Positions 7,911 to 17,625 of a stretch of 62,876 nt of DNA are shown piece by piece (position 1 is the stretch's first letter; the number at the start of each line of letters is the position of its first letter). A model generated the notes under the pieces. That model was not told where the DNA came from, made no database searches, and saw only the letters and a list, made by a program, of their open reading frames with translations. The stretch is from CAG-791 sp963605745 (GTDB taxonomy: Bacteria; Bacillota; Clostridia; Lachnospirales; Lachnospiraceae): contig CAVCWT010000014.1 in the NCBI GenBank assembly GCA_963605745.1, forward strand, positions 1-62,876, written 5' to 3'. The position numbers and the translations under genes are program-made.

Positions 7911-9956
7911 ATGGGTAGTCAGATCAAGCTGAAGAAGCAGGTTTCGGGTTTTTTTGATATACCGATCCGGCTGGGCTTCTTCCTGATTCTTGTTAACATC
8001 CTGGTGTTGTTCATGGACTGGCCCTCGGGACTGGTGCTGTTATTGTTCTCCATTTGCTATGTCGTCGTTGTAGTCTCAATGCGGCTGCGCAGCAGGTCAT
8101 TGATTGTTAATGAGATGGTGAGCTTTGCAACAGAGTACGGGCAGGTTCAAAAGCGTCTTCTCAAGAACCTGGAGATTCCGTATTGCGTTCTGGATGACAC
8201 GGGCCGCATTATCTGGAGTAACTACGAATTCGACAGAACCGTCCATCAGGAACGCACGATCAAAAAGCAGATCAGTGCACTGTTCCCATCGCTGACCAAG
8301 GACACGCTCCCGACCGGCGAGGACGGCATCAGCATGAAAATCGAGTACGAGAGCAGGAGCTTTCGCGTCGAGATGCGCCGAATCGCTCTGGATACGCTGG
8401 TGCAGGATTCAGAAATTATTGCAGACAGCGGCTATGGCGGAGCACTGATTGCAGTGTACCTTTTTGATGAGACGGCAGAGCGCCTGGCGATCCAGGAGGT
8501 TGATGATCAAAGCCTGGTGGTGGGCTTTATCTACATCGATAACTATGACGAGGCGCTGGATGGCCTGGAGGACGTACGAAGGTCGATCCTTGTTGCCTTG
8601 ATTGACAGGCAGGTGAACAAATACGTTGCCTCGGTGGACGGCATTTGCAGCAAAATGGAGAAGGACAGATACCTGATTGTCCTGCGAAAACGTTCGCTGG
8701 GACTGTTGCAGGAGGGTCACTTCTCTCTGCTCTCTGAGGCTAAAACGGTCAACATCGGAAACGAGATGGCCATAACCCTCAGTATCGGCTTTGGCATGGA
8801 TGGTCTGTCCTATGCGCAGAACTATGAGTTCGCCAGAAATGCGATCGACCTTGCTCTTGGCCGAGGCGGAGATCAGGCCGTGGTAAAGATGCCGGGGAAT
8901 ATCGTCTATTACGGCGGTAAGACGCAGCAGATGGAAAAAACGACCAGGGTCAAGGCAAGGGTCAAGGCCGAAGCGCTGAAGGAAATCATATCAGCCAGGG
9001 ACAAAGTCTTTATTATGGGTCACAGGCTGGGGGATATCGACTGTGTTGGCGCAGGAATCGGTATTTACCGGATTTGTCTGACTCTCGGAAAAGAGGCACA
9101 TATTGTGCTGAATCAGGTTTCTACCTCTCTTCGTCCGATCGTGGATCTGTTCGAAAAGAGCACGGAGTATCCGGAGGATATGTTCCTTACCAGTGAGCAG
9201 GCCATTCAGCGTGTCACGGATGATTCTGCCCTTGTCGTAGTGGATGTGAATAAGCCCAGTATTACAGAGTGCCCGGAGCTGCTCCGAATGTGCAAATCCA
9301 TTGTTGTGCTGGATCATCACCGCAAGGGGAGTGAGGCCATTGAGAATGCGACACTGTCCTATATAGAGGCCTATGCCTCCAGTGCCTGCGAGATGGTGTC
9401 AGAGATTCTGCAGTATGTGGATGACAGCCTGCGTCTGCGTCAGGAGGAAGCGGATGCTCTGTATGCCGGAATGGTTGTGGATACCAATAATTTTCAGAGT
9501 AAGACCGGTGTGCGTACCTTTGAAGCGGCTGCGTTCCTTCGACGCAACGGCACGGATGTGACAAGGGTTCGCAAGCTCTTTCGTGAGGATGCCGTGGAAT
9601 ACAAGACAAAGGCAGATGCGGTTTCACAGGCAGAAATTTACCGGGAGGAATTCGCTATTTCTGTCTGCCAGAGCGACGGACTTGAGAGTCCTACTATTGT
9701 GGGAGCACAGGCAGCAAATGAGCTCCTGAACATTAAAGGTGTAAAGGCGAGCTTTGTGCTGACCATGTATCAGAATAAGGTCTATGTCAGTGCAAGGTCG
9801 ATTGATGAGGTAAACGTACAGATCGTCATGGAAAGAATGGGCGGCGGCGGACATATGAGCATTGCAGGGGCCCAGCTCGAGGGCAAATCCGTGGAAGAAG
9901 CAGAGGAACTGCTCAAGCATACCATTGACTCCATGATGGATGATGGTGAACTGTAG
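7911..9956 (+). CDS. gdpP: Cyclic-di-AMP phosphodiesterase GdpP (DHH/DHHA1)
   Basis: A 681-residue membrane protein that degrades c-di-AMP. Two transmembrane helices lie near residues 15-55, followed by a PAS-like domain, a degenerate GGDEF domain (about 170-300, no GGDEF motif) and the DHH phosphoesterase. The metal motifs are GHRLGDID (about 369-376) and LDHH (about 467-470), and the DHHA1 motif GGGGH is near 644. ATG 7911 has AGGTG 6 bases upstream; GTG 7902 would add three residues and overlaps that site. It heads the gdpP-rplI-dnaB cluster that is conserved across Firmicutes. Confidence 0.94.
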   Translation: MGSQIKLKKQVSGFFDIPIRLGFFLILVNILVLFMDWPSGLVLLLFSICYVVVVVSMRLRSRSLIVNEMVSFATEYGQVQKRLLKNLEIPYCVLDDTGRIIWSNYEFDRTVHQERTIKKQISALFPSLTKDTLPTGEDGISMKIEYESRSFRVEMRRIALDTLVQDSEIIADSGYGGALIAVYLFDETAERLAIQEVDDQSLVVGFIYIDNYDEALDGLEDVRRSILVALIDRQVNKYVASVDGICSKMEKDRYLIVLRKRSLGLLQEGHFSLLSEAKTVNIGNEMAITLSIGFGMDGLSYAQNYEFARNAIDLALGRGGDQAVVKMPGNIVYYGGKTQQMEKTTRVKARVKAEALKEIISARDKVFIMGHRLGDIDCVGAGIGIYRICLTLGKEAHIVLNQVSTSLRPIVDLFEKSTEYPEDMFLTSEQAIQRVTDDSALVVVDVNKPSITECPELLRMCKSIVVLDHHRKGSEAIENATLSYIEAYASSACEMVSEILQYVDDSLRLRQEEADALYAGMVVDTNNFQSKTGVRTFEAAAFLRRNGTDVTRVRKLFREDAVEYKTKADAVSQAEIYREEFAISVCQSDGLESPTIVGAQAANELLNIKGVKASFVLTMYQNKVYVSARSIDEVNVQIVMERMGGGGHMSIAGAQLEGKSVEEAEELLKHTIDSMMDDGEL

Positions 9957-10039
9957 GAACTGCAGAACAATCAGGAAAATGCTGATTCAACGGAATTCAA
10001 TCAGTACTTCTTTGGGATCAGATAGAACGGAGGTTAAAG

Positions 10040-10486
10040 ATGAAAGTTATTTTATTGCAGGATGTGAAATCACTTGGCAAAAAGGGTCAGATCGTAGAGG
10101 TCAGTGATGGCTACGCACGGAACTATGTTCTGCCCAAGCATGTCGGCGTAGAGGCAAATGATAAGAACAAAAACGAGTTGAAGCTGCAGAAGCAGCATGA
10201 GGACAAGCTGGCAGCGCAGCGTCTGGCAGAGGCAAAGGAACTGGCGGCACATCTGGAAACGCTCAAAATCGAGGTTACGATGAAGGCCGGCGAAAACGGA
10301 AAGGTGTTCGGCTCTGTCGCCTCCAAGGAAATTGCAGAGCAGGCTGCAAAGCAGCATGGTCTGACCATTGATAAGAAAAAGATTGTTCTGGAGGATCCGA
10401 TCAAGTCCTTTGGAATGCATGAAGTGGCCATTAAACTGCATCCTGAAGTGACAGGAAAGCTCTACGTATTAGTGAAGGAAGCGTAA
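10040..10486 (+). CDS. rplI: 50S ribosomal protein L9
   Basis: A 148-residue L9 of full usual length. The N-terminal rRNA-binding domain begins MKVILLQDVKSLGKKGQIVEV and carries the invariant GYARNYVLPK. A long connecting helix rich in Lys/Glu follows, then the C-terminal domain with GENGKVFGSV. CGGAGG precedes ATG 10040. It lies between gdpP and dnaB, the standard order. Confidence 0.97.
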   Translation: MKVILLQDVKSLGKKGQIVEVSDGYARNYVLPKHVGVEANDKNKNELKLQKQHEDKLAAQRLAEAKELAAHLETLKIEVTMKAGENGKVFGSVASKEIAEQAAKQHGLTIDKKKIVLEDPIKSFGMHEVAIKLHPEVTGKLYVLVKEA

Positions 10487-10493
10487 AGAGAAC

Positions 10494-11849
10494 ATGCCGG
10501 AAGAGGACGTTGTAAAACGGGTCATGCCCCATAATCTGGAGGCGGAAATGTCGGTGATCGGTGCCATGCTGATGGATCAGCAGGCAATCGGCAGCGTAAT
10601 GGAAATTCTGACAAAGGATGATTTTTATTCCAGACAGTATGGCATGATGTATGAATCCATATTGGAGCTGGAGCAGAGCGGTATGGCTGTGGACCCGGTC
10701 ACTCTGCAGGAAAAGCTGAAGGAGAAAAATCTACCGCCGGAATCTTATGATGCCAGAACCATCGGCGGTATTATTGCGCAGGTGCCGACATCGGCAAATG
10801 TCGTGAGTTACGCGCGCATTGTGGCGGAAAAATCGCAAATGCGTCAGACCATTCGGGTCTGCGAAGAGATTTCCAATGATGCCTACATGGGTACACAGCC
10901 GGCGCAGGAGGTGATGAGCAAAGCGGAGGAGTCCATCTTTCATCTCTCGCAGGGGCGGAAAGGATCGGAATATCAGGATATCCGTCAGATCGTATCCAAT
11001 GCCATGCGCAAAATTGTCATGGCATCAAAGGTAAGCGGCAATATTACGGGTATTCCCACAGGCTTTACCGATCTGGATACCAAAACAGCAGGCCTTCAGC
11101 CTGCAGATCTGATCCTGATTGCGGCAAGGCCTTCTATGGGAAAAACGGCTTTTGTGCTGAATATTGCGGAAAATTGCGGCGTCCGGCAGGGCAAGCATGT
11201 AGCAATCTTCTCCTTGGAAATGTCCAAGGAGCAGCTGATCAACCGTATGTTTTCCCTGGAGAGTCACGTGGATGCACAGAAAATCCGCACAGGCGATCTC
11301 TCCGAAGGGGAGTGGACCGATCTGATTGAGGGTGCCGAAACCATCGGAGAATCCGGCCTGATGGTGGATGATACACCGGCGATTACGGTAGGTACGCTGC
11401 GCTCGAAATGTATGAAATTTAAGATGGACCAAGGCCTTGATCTGATCATCATCGACTATCTGCAGCTCATGAGTGGGAGCGGAGGCAGGAATTCGGATTC
11501 CAGACAGCAGGAAATTTCGGAGATTTCCAGATCATTGAAGGCAGTGGCAAGAGAATTGAATGTGCCGGTAATTGCATTGTCACAGCTTTCTCGAGCAGTA
11601 GAATCCAGAACAGACAAGAGACCGATGCTGTCGGACCTTCGTGAGTCAGGAGCCATCGAGCAGGATGCAGACATTGTCATGTTTATCTATCGTGATGATT
11701 ATTATCACGAGGATTCGCCGGACAAGGGAATTGCGGAGATCATCATTGCTAAACAACGAAACGGCCCGATTGGTACAGTACAGCTCAAGTGGCTGCCGGA
11801 GCTGACCAAGTTTGCAAATCTCGCCGGGGCATCCAATGTCCCGGAATAA
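10494..11849 (+). CDS. dnaB: Replicative DNA helicase DnaB
   Basis: A 451-residue hexameric helicase that unwinds DNA at the fork (DnaC in Bacillus nomenclature). The N-terminal domain begins PHNLEAEMSVIGAMLMD. The RecA-like C-terminal domain has Walker A RPSMGKT (near residue 214), Walker B LIIIDYLQLM, and the DnaB motif SRAVESRTDKRPMLSDLRESG. It starts 7 bases after rplI with only a weak ribosome site, so translation is probably coupled. Its likely loaders, DnaI-like and DnaD, are encoded at 37299-39171. Confidence 0.97.
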   Translation: MPEEDVVKRVMPHNLEAEMSVIGAMLMDQQAIGSVMEILTKDDFYSRQYGMMYESILELEQSGMAVDPVTLQEKLKEKNLPPESYDARTIGGIIAQVPTSANVVSYARIVAEKSQMRQTIRVCEEISNDAYMGTQPAQEVMSKAEESIFHLSQGRKGSEYQDIRQIVSNAMRKIVMASKVSGNITGIPTGFTDLDTKTAGLQPADLILIAARPSMGKTAFVLNIAENCGVRQGKHVAIFSLEMSKEQLINRMFSLESHVDAQKIRTGDLSEGEWTDLIEGAETIGESGLMVDDTPAITVGTLRSKCMKFKMDQGLDLIIIDYLQLMSGSGGRNSDSRQQEISEISRSLKAVARELNVPVIALSQLSRAVESRTDKRPMLSDLRESGAIEQDADIVMFIYRDDYYHEDSPDKGIAEIIIAKQRNGPIGTVQLKWLPELTKFANLAGASNVPE

Positions 11850-11872
11850 TGCGGCGTGATGAAAGGGGATCT

Positions 11873-13393
11873 ATGAATATCAGCAGAGAAAATGCTGGGC
11901 ATCGTCTGGGAAAAACAGATCATGGGATCCATGTTAAAACGGACAGAAATGTGCTGCAGAATCGGGAGAAACGTTTGTTTCTCCTGATTCTTGTTTTGTC
12001 TTTTGCGGCGGTACTGGTTCTGAATCTATTTACCCCGATGTTGTCGGATGATTATTCCTATGCCATGGAGGTACAGGAGGCGAGTTCCTTCTGGGATTTA
12101 ATCAAACAGGAATATCATCAATATTTGACCTGGAACGGCAGAAGCGTGGCACACCTGCTGCTGCGGATTTTTCTGTATTTGCCGGCACCTGTTTTTAAGG
12201 TGGCAAACAGTCTGGCCTTTGTGGGATTATCCTGCACAATGGTACAGCTGACAGCTCCGCAACGCAAATATGACTGCTATGCGCTTTTGATGGTTCAGCT
12301 GGGGCTGTGGCTGTATGCCGTGGATTTTTCGGAAACGATTTTGTGGGAGGATGGTGCCTGCAATTATCTGTGGGGAGCCTGGATCATTCTGAGCTTTATG
12401 CTGCTGGAGAAAAAAATCCTGGGAAATGACGGACGGCTGTCTAAGGCGATGGACGCAGCTGCGGCAAAGAAACCCGAAAAGCAAACAGTGGCAGGAACAG
12501 GCCTCGCCGGTTTTGGGAAGGCAGTGGCAGTTTTGCTCTTTGGCGTTCTGGCCGGCTGGTGCAACGAGAATACGTCGGGAGGATGTCTGTTATTCCTTCT
12601 GACGCTCTTTATAGCGGCAAAGCGAAAAGGACGAAGAATTCCTTTGCCTTATTATGCAGGGGTAGCGGGCAATGTGATCGGACTGGCAATTCTGGTTCTG
12701 TCTCCGGGAGGGAGAGTGCGCGCTTCGTATAACACGGACGAGAATTATACAGGGCTTTTGGGACTCCTTGCCAGAATCCAGAAAATTACATTGACGATAC
12801 GCGAGAATTTCCTGATCTTGCTGGCAGTTCTCCTGATCTGTGTGATTGTCCTTTGGTTTCTGCAGAATCAAAAGGGAGCGGTTGTAACGGCGCTTTACGG
12901 GGGATTGTTCCTTGCAACCTCCTATGCACTGGTGGCAACGAGACAGACGCAGCCCAGAGCGTTCTTTGGCGCAGGATTATTCCTGATCATTGGAATTGTA
13001 TATGGCCTTCGACAGGTGATGGATACAGAGGGCCTTGGTAATGATTCTGACATTTTGAAAATGGCATGCTGGAGCATAATGGCGGTGCTGCTGCTGCAGT
13101 TCGTCTTCGCGTATGCGGATAACGCAACCAATGTCGGACGAATCTGGAGAGATGAGAAAAATCGAATTGCCTACATTGAGGAACAGGCAGCTGCAGGAGC
13201 AACCGATGTAACCATTCCGATGGTTCATACAGATTTCTACAATGACTATTCTGCAATTGCGAAAATGGAAATGACAGAGGATTCCGGTTACTGGATTAAT
13301 ATCTTTTATGAGAGGTATTATGGAATAGATTCGATTCATGCCATTCCGTATGAGGAGTGGGAACAGCTGGGAAGGTCAAACAGCACAGAATGA
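11873..13393 (+). CDS. DUF6056-like polytopic membrane protein
   Basis: A 506-residue integral membrane protein with about ten hydrophobic segments after a cytoplasmic N-terminus of roughly 35 residues. The first loop has LFTPMLSDDYSYAMEV, an acidic motif of the type found in the first extracytoplasmic loop of GT-C fold glycosyltransferases. A soluble C-terminal tail of about 80 residues begins after residue 420. It resembles the DUF6056 family, which has no proven function; a lipid-linked sugar transferase is a reasonable guess. ATG 11873 has AAAGGGG upstream. It follows dnaB by 23 bases and ends at a bidirectional terminator. Confidence 0.65.
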   Translation: MNISRENAGHRLGKTDHGIHVKTDRNVLQNREKRLFLLILVLSFAAVLVLNLFTPMLSDDYSYAMEVQEASSFWDLIKQEYHQYLTWNGRSVAHLLLRIFLYLPAPVFKVANSLAFVGLSCTMVQLTAPQRKYDCYALLMVQLGLWLYAVDFSETILWEDGACNYLWGAWIILSFMLLEKKILGNDGRLSKAMDAAAAKKPEKQTVAGTGLAGFGKAVAVLLFGVLAGWCNENTSGGCLLFLLTLFIAAKRKGRRIPLPYYAGVAGNVIGLAILVLSPGGRVRASYNTDENYTGLLGLLARIQKITLTIRENFLILLAVLLICVIVLWFLQNQKGAVVTALYGGLFLATSYALVATRQTQPRAFFGAGLFLIIGIVYGLRQVMDTEGLGNDSDILKMACWSIMAVLLLQFVFAYADNATNVGRIWRDEKNRIAYIEEQAAAGATDVTIPMVHTDFYNDYSAIAKMEMTEDSGYWINIFYERYYGIDSIHAIPYEEWEQLGRSNSTE

Positions 13394-13414
13394 GATGAAT
13401 TAATGAGATGAATT
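13389..13414. repeat. 13-bp perfect tandem duplication over the stop codon
   Basis: AATGAGATGAATT occurs twice back to back. The first copy contains the TGA stop of the membrane protein gene. A similar 18-bp duplication lies over the stop at 35931. Confidence 0.9.
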
Positions 13415-13416
13415 CA

Positions 13417-13451
13417 AAAGAGGGAGATCGGCTATGCCGATCTCCCTCTTT
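13417..13451. terminator. Bidirectional terminator, 16-bp perfect stem
   Basis: AAAGAGGGAGATCGGC (13417-13432), loop TAT, and its exact complement 13436-13451. The A and T ends make it usable from both sides: by the plus-strand membrane protein gene and the minus-strand ferredoxin gene. Confidence 0.9.
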
Positions 13452-13484
13452 CATTTAACGCATTCCGAAGCATTCTCTGGAAGC

Positions 13485-13655
13485 TTATGCCTCTGTAATT
13501 GCACCTACAGGACACTGAGCCTCGCATGCACCGCAATCGATGCAAGCGTCTGCACTGATCTCGTAATGAGCGTCACCCTGCTCAATTGCCTGTACAGGAC
13601 ACTGAGAAGCGCAGGAACCGCAGCTGATGCAAGAATCACCAATAACACGTGCCAT
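13485..13655 (-). CDS. 2[4Fe-4S] ferredoxin
   Basis: A 56-residue clostridial ferredoxin. Read on the minus strand it starts MARVIGDSCISCGSC and has two CxxCxxCxxxCP clusters (CISCGSCASQCP and CIDCGACEAQCP). It carries low-potential electrons, and its position just downstream of pyruvate:ferredoxin oxidoreductase on the same strand suggests it is the acceptor. A strong AAAGGAGGTAA site precedes the ATG at 13655. The length is exactly that of the classic family. Confidence 0.95.
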   Translation of the reverse strand: MARVIGDSCISCGSCASQCPVQAIEQGDAHYEISADACIDCGACEAQCPVGAITEA

Positions 13656-13717
13656 GGTAATTACCTCCTTTAAATATTCTGAAATCGATTCGTAAATGAA
13701 AACCCTTTTTGGGGATT

Positions 13718-13750
13718 CCCGGTACAGCGTTTTTACAGCGCTGCACCGGG
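13718..13750. terminator. Hairpin between the oxidoreductase and ferredoxin genes
   Basis: CCCGGTACAGCG pairs with CGCTGCACCGGG (one G-U) around a 9-base loop. There is no clean T-run on the minus strand, so it may be a weak terminator or an RNA-processing hairpin that sets different levels for the two genes. Confidence 0.5.
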
Positions 13751-13817
13751 CTTTCTGACCACATCATCTTACAACTCACGATAATTGTTAGACAATGCTA
13801 AGTTTCCATAGCCGGAA

Positions 13818-16800
13818 TTAGTTGTTGTACAGAGCACCCAGCTTCTCGAGGTATGCGTAATGAGCCTTTGCGTGTGCCTCAGCCTCGCCAAAGAGCTTTG
13901 CTGCTCTTTCAGGATTCTTGCGCTGCAGGGAGGTGTAGCGAACCTCACCGCTAAGGAACTCATTGTACTCCTTGGTTGCCGGCTTGGAATCGAGCGTGAA
14001 CTTCTTGTCTGTGCCGGCCGGATTGAAGCGGAACAGGTTATAGTAGCCAGTCTCAACAGCCAGCTTCTCTTCATCCTGTGCCTTGTTCATGCCCTTGCGG
14101 ATACCATGGTTGATGCAAGGAGCATATGCGATGACCAGAGACGGTCCCGGATATGCCTCAGCCTCTGCGATCGCCTTAATGCACTGGTTGCGGTCAGCAC
14201 CCATGGAGATCTGAGCAACATAGACATATCCATAGCTCATAGCCATAGCAGCCAGATCCTTCTGAACGGTTTCCTTGCCGGCTGCAGCGAACTGTGCTAC
14301 GGCACCCTCAGGAGTTGCCTTGGAGGACTGTCCGCCGGTGTTGGAGTAAACCTCAGTATTTACAACAAAAATGTTGATATCTTTGCCGGAAGCCAGAACG
14401 TGATCCAAGCCGCCGTAACCGATATCAAAGGCCCATCCGTCACCACCGAAGATCCACTGGGATTTCTTGGCAAGGAAATCTTTTTCCTTCAGGATATCCT
14501 TTGCTGCATCTGAGCCATCTGCCTCAAGAGCGGCAACCAGTTTGTTGGTGGCTGTTCCGTTCAGTGCGCCCTGTGTGAAGGTGTCCAGATATTCCTGAGA
14601 GCCTTCGCCGCCCCATGCAGCAACCTTCTCCTTGAGCTGTGAACGAATTGCATTGTTGGCAAGGAGCATACCATATCCAAACTCAGCAGCATCCTCAAAC
14701 AAAGAGTTGGACCACGCAGGGCCATGTCCCTGTGCGTTCACCGTGTAAGGTGTAGAAGGAGAGGAGTTGCCCCAGATGGAGGTGCAGCCGGTAGCATTTG
14801 CCACATACATTCTGTCACCGAACAGCTGAGTAATGAGCTTGATGTAAGGAGTCTCGCCGCAGCCTGCGCATGCGCCGGAGAACTCCAGCAGAGGCTGTTT
14901 GAACTGAGAACCCTTCACGGTTGTCTCTTTGAATTTAGCAACAACATCTTCCTTGATCGGCAGTTTAACAGCAGCATCAAATGCAGCCTGCTGATTCGGA
15001 AGTGTCTGTGCCTCACCCAATCTCTTCATGGTGAGCGTTTCTGCCTTCATATTGCCAGGGCATACATTTGCGCAGGAGCCGCAGCCGGTGCAGTCCAGGC
15101 TGGATACAACGATTGCAAACTTGTAGCCGGGCATACCGGTCAGATCCTTGGTTACAGTACCGGCAGGCATAGCAGCGGCCTCTTCCTCGGTCATAGCGAT
15201 CGGACGGATTGCCGCATGCGGGCAGACATAAGAGCAGAACGTACACTCAATACAGGTTTCAGCGTTCCATACCGGAATGTTGACAGCGATGCCGCGCTTC
15301 TCGAAAGCAGCTGCGCCGGAAGGCGTAGAACCATCTGCGTAAGGAAGTACATCGGAAACCTTCAGGCTGTTGCCCTCCTGAGCGGATACTGCCAGCTGAA
15401 TGTTGTTGACGAATGCCTCAACATCCTTGCGGTCAGTAGTAACCTTCTTAAAATCAAGTCCTTCATCCGCTGCATTTGCCCAGCTTTCCGGAACCTCTAC
15501 CTTGTGCCAGTTCTTAGCACCGGCATCAATAGCAGCCCAGTTCTTCTCAACGACGTCCTGACCCTTGCGTCCGTAGGTCTTCTGAGCAGCATCCTTCATG
15601 AGCTGCACGGCGTGATCTTCCGGAATGATCTTGGTAATGGTAAAGAAAGCGGACTGCAGGATGGTGTTGATGCGAGTCGGTCCCATACCGGTTTCAATAC
15701 CCAGCTTTACGCCATCGATGGTGTAGAAGTTAATCTTGTGATCATAGATGAACTTCTTAACCTGTCCGGGGATATGCTGCTCCAGTTCCTCATCGTTCCA
15801 GGAGCAGTTCAGCAGGAAGGAACCACCGTCAACCAGTTCCTGAACCATGTTGAACTTGCGCATATAAGCCGGATTGTGGCATGCAACAAAGTTCGCCTGG
15901 TGAATCAGGTAGGTGGATTTGATCGGCTTCTTACCGAAACGAAGGTGAGACATCGTTACGCCGCCGGACTTTTTGGAGTCATAATCAAAATATGCCTGTG
16001 CATACATATCGGTGTTGTCGCCGATAATCTTGATGGAGTTCTTGTTGGCACCTACGGTACCATCTGCGCCAAGGCCCCAGAATTTGCAGCAAACGGTTCC
16101 CTCAGGGGTCGTAACGATCTCCTTGCCGGTAGGCAGGGAAAGGTGAGTTACGTCATCATCGATGCCGATGGTAAAGCGCTTCTTGTCTGCGTTCTGGTAT
16201 ACGGCGATGATCTGTGCAGGAGTGGTGTCCTTGGAGCCAAGGCCATATCTGCCGGTATATACCGGAACCTGATCGAACTTGGACCCCTTCAGGGCAGCAA
16301 CAACATCCAGATACAGAGGCTCGCCGATGGAGCCGGGCTCTTTGGTGCGATCCAGTACGGAAATCTTCTTGACAGTATCCGGGATGGCAGCGATGAGTGC
16401 CTCAGCGCTGAAAGGTCTGTACAGACGAACCTTGACAAGGCCGACCTTCATTCCCTGGCTGTTCAGGTAGTCAACGGTCTCTTCAATCGTCTCGTTGACA
16501 GAGCCCATTGCGATGATGACCTGCTCGGCATCTGCTGCACCATAGTAGTTGAACAGCTTGTAATCGGTGCCCAGCTTAGCGTTTACCTTATCCATGTACT
16601 TCTGAACGACAGCAGGCATCTCGTCATAGGTGGTGTTGCATGCCTCACGTGTGGTAAAGAAGATATCCGGGTTCTGAGCAGAACCCATCTGGCGAGGATG
16701 ATTGGGATTCAGTGCATTGTCACGGAAAGCCTGCACCTTGTCCAGATCAATCATATCCTTGAGGTCTTCATAATCCCAAACCTGAATCTTCTGGATCTCG

Positions 16801-17333
16801 TGGGAGGTACGGAAGCCATCAAAGAAGTTGATGAAGGGGAGCTTGCCGTCAACAGCCGCGCAATAAGCAACCGGTGTCAGATCCATAACTTCCTGTACAG
16901 AGCTCTCACAGAGCATTGCTGCACCGGTCTGACGACATGCGTATACGTCAGAATGATCACCGAAGATGTTCAGCGCATGGGTAGCAACGCAACGTGCAGA
17001 TACGTTGAAGACAGCAGGAAGGCCCTCGCCTGCAACCTTGTAAATGTTCGGAATCATCAGGAGCAGACCCTGCGAAGCAGTGAAGGTGGAAGTCATTGCA
17101 CCGGCAACGACTGCACCGTGGGTTGCACCGGCAGCACCTGCCTCAGACTGCATCTCGGTTACGTGTACGACATCACCGAAGATGTTCTTGCGCCCTGCAG
17201 TTGCCCACTCGTCAACATGCTCAGGCATTACGGATGACGGTGTAATGGGGTAGATGGTAGCAACCTCTGTGTACGCATAAGCTGCATGAGCGGCCGCTTC
17301 ATTGCCATCCATGGTTAAATATTTTCTTTCCAT
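13818..17333 (-). CDS. nifJ: Pyruvate:ferredoxin (flavodoxin) oxidoreductase
   Basis: A single-chain 1171-residue PFOR that oxidises pyruvate with CoA to acetyl-CoA and CO2 and reduces ferredoxin. The N-terminal pyrimidine-binding domain has EAAAHAAYAYTEVATIYPITPSS (residues 10-32 region). The central CoA/gamma domain is followed by two [4Fe-4S] motifs (CIECTFCSYVCP and CTGCGSCANVCP). The C-terminal TPP domain has GACAGCGETPY and GGDGWAFDIGYGG, and an extra Cys ligand is expected nearby. The length equals the family norm. A good AGGAGG site precedes ATG 17333. It is the main pyruvate-oxidising enzyme of this anaerobe. Confidence 0.98.
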   Translation of the reverse strand: MERKYLTMDGNEAAAHAAYAYTEVATIYPITPSSVMPEHVDEWATAGRKNIFGDVVHVTEMQSEAGAAGATHGAVVAGAMTSTFTASQGLLLMIPNIYKVAGEGLPAVFNVSARCVATHALNIFGDHSDVYACRQTGAAMLCESSVQEVMDLTPVAYCAAVDGKLPFINFFDGFRTSHEIQKIQVWDYEDLKDMIDLDKVQAFRDNALNPNHPRQMGSAQNPDIFFTTREACNTTYDEMPAVVQKYMDKVNAKLGTDYKLFNYYGAADAEQVIIAMGSVNETIEETVDYLNSQGMKVGLVKVRLYRPFSAEALIAAIPDTVKKISVLDRTKEPGSIGEPLYLDVVAALKGSKFDQVPVYTGRYGLGSKDTTPAQIIAVYQNADKKRFTIGIDDDVTHLSLPTGKEIVTTPEGTVCCKFWGLGADGTVGANKNSIKIIGDNTDMYAQAYFDYDSKKSGGVTMSHLRFGKKPIKSTYLIHQANFVACHNPAYMRKFNMVQELVDGGSFLLNCSWNDEELEQHIPGQVKKFIYDHKINFYTIDGVKLGIETGMGPTRINTILQSAFFTITKIIPEDHAVQLMKDAAQKTYGRKGQDVVEKNWAAIDAGAKNWHKVEVPESWANAADEGLDFKKVTTDRKDVEAFVNNIQLAVSAQEGNSLKVSDVLPYADGSTPSGAAAFEKRGIAVNIPVWNAETCIECTFCSYVCPHAAIRPIAMTEEEAAAMPAGTVTKDLTGMPGYKFAIVVSSLDCTGCGSCANVCPGNMKAETLTMKRLGEAQTLPNQQAAFDAAVKLPIKEDVVAKFKETTVKGSQFKQPLLEFSGACAGCGETPYIKLITQLFGDRMYVANATGCTSIWGNSSPSTPYTVNAQGHGPAWSNSLFEDAAEFGYGMLLANNAIRSQLKEKVAAWGGEGSQEYLDTFTQGALNGTATNKLVAALEADGSDAAKDILKEKDFLAKKSQWIFGGDGWAFDIGYGGLDHVLASGKDINIFVVNTEVYSNTGGQSSKATPEGAVAQFAAAGKETVQKDLAAMAMSYGYVYVAQISMGADRNQCIKAIAEAEAYPGPSLVIAYAPCINHGIRKGMNKAQDEEKLAVETGYYNLFRFNPAGTDKKFTLDSKPATKEYNEFLSGEVRYTSLQRKNPERAAKLFGEAEAHAKAHYAYLEKLGALYNN

Positions 17334-17406
17334 TTTTTATCCTCCTGTATTTTGTGCAATTCATACAAGACATAAATTGGTTGGATGAATGTCCAATATC
17401 GCCTAG

Positions 17407-17435
17407 AGTCTAGCATTGGAATTGTGAGAATGCAA
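17407..17435 (-). promoter_or_regulatory. Promoter for the pyruvate:ferredoxin oxidoreductase gene
   Basis: On the minus strand, TTGCAT and TAGACT are separated by 17 bases, with TGC just before the -10. The predicted start is about 65 bases from the ATG. Farther upstream (17478-17511) are two AT-rich dyads, CTAAT-N4-ATTAG and CTAA-N6-TTAG, which could bind a regulator. Confidence 0.4.
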
Positions 17436-17590
17436 TAATTCAGGGGTCAAAAAGGTATTAAACTTTGGTATATAAGACTAATCCGAATTAGAAAATACTA
17501 ACGATAATTAGAAAGAAGAGAGATGAAAATACGGAAAATTTGTACATTGTGACTAAAATAACAATCTCTGAAATCAGTCGGATTTTCAGC

Positions 17591-17625
17591 AAAAAACGAC
17601 CGCCTTGCTTTATGCGAAGGCGGCC
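17591..17625 (-). terminator. mecA terminator overlapping its stop codon
   Basis: On the minus strand, GGCCGCCTT pairs with AAGGCGGTC (one G-U) and runs into GTTTTTT. The mecA TAA lies in the loop, so the last codons are part of the stem. Confidence 0.8.

Noticed and set aside
14724..17237. 837-residue open frame on the plus strand opposite the pyruvate:ferredoxin oxidoreductase gene
   Set aside because: It is an exact antisense shadow of a highly conserved gene, has no ribosome site or family features, and similar long shadows occur opposite other GC-balanced genes (for example 5234-6811 and 57204-58559).
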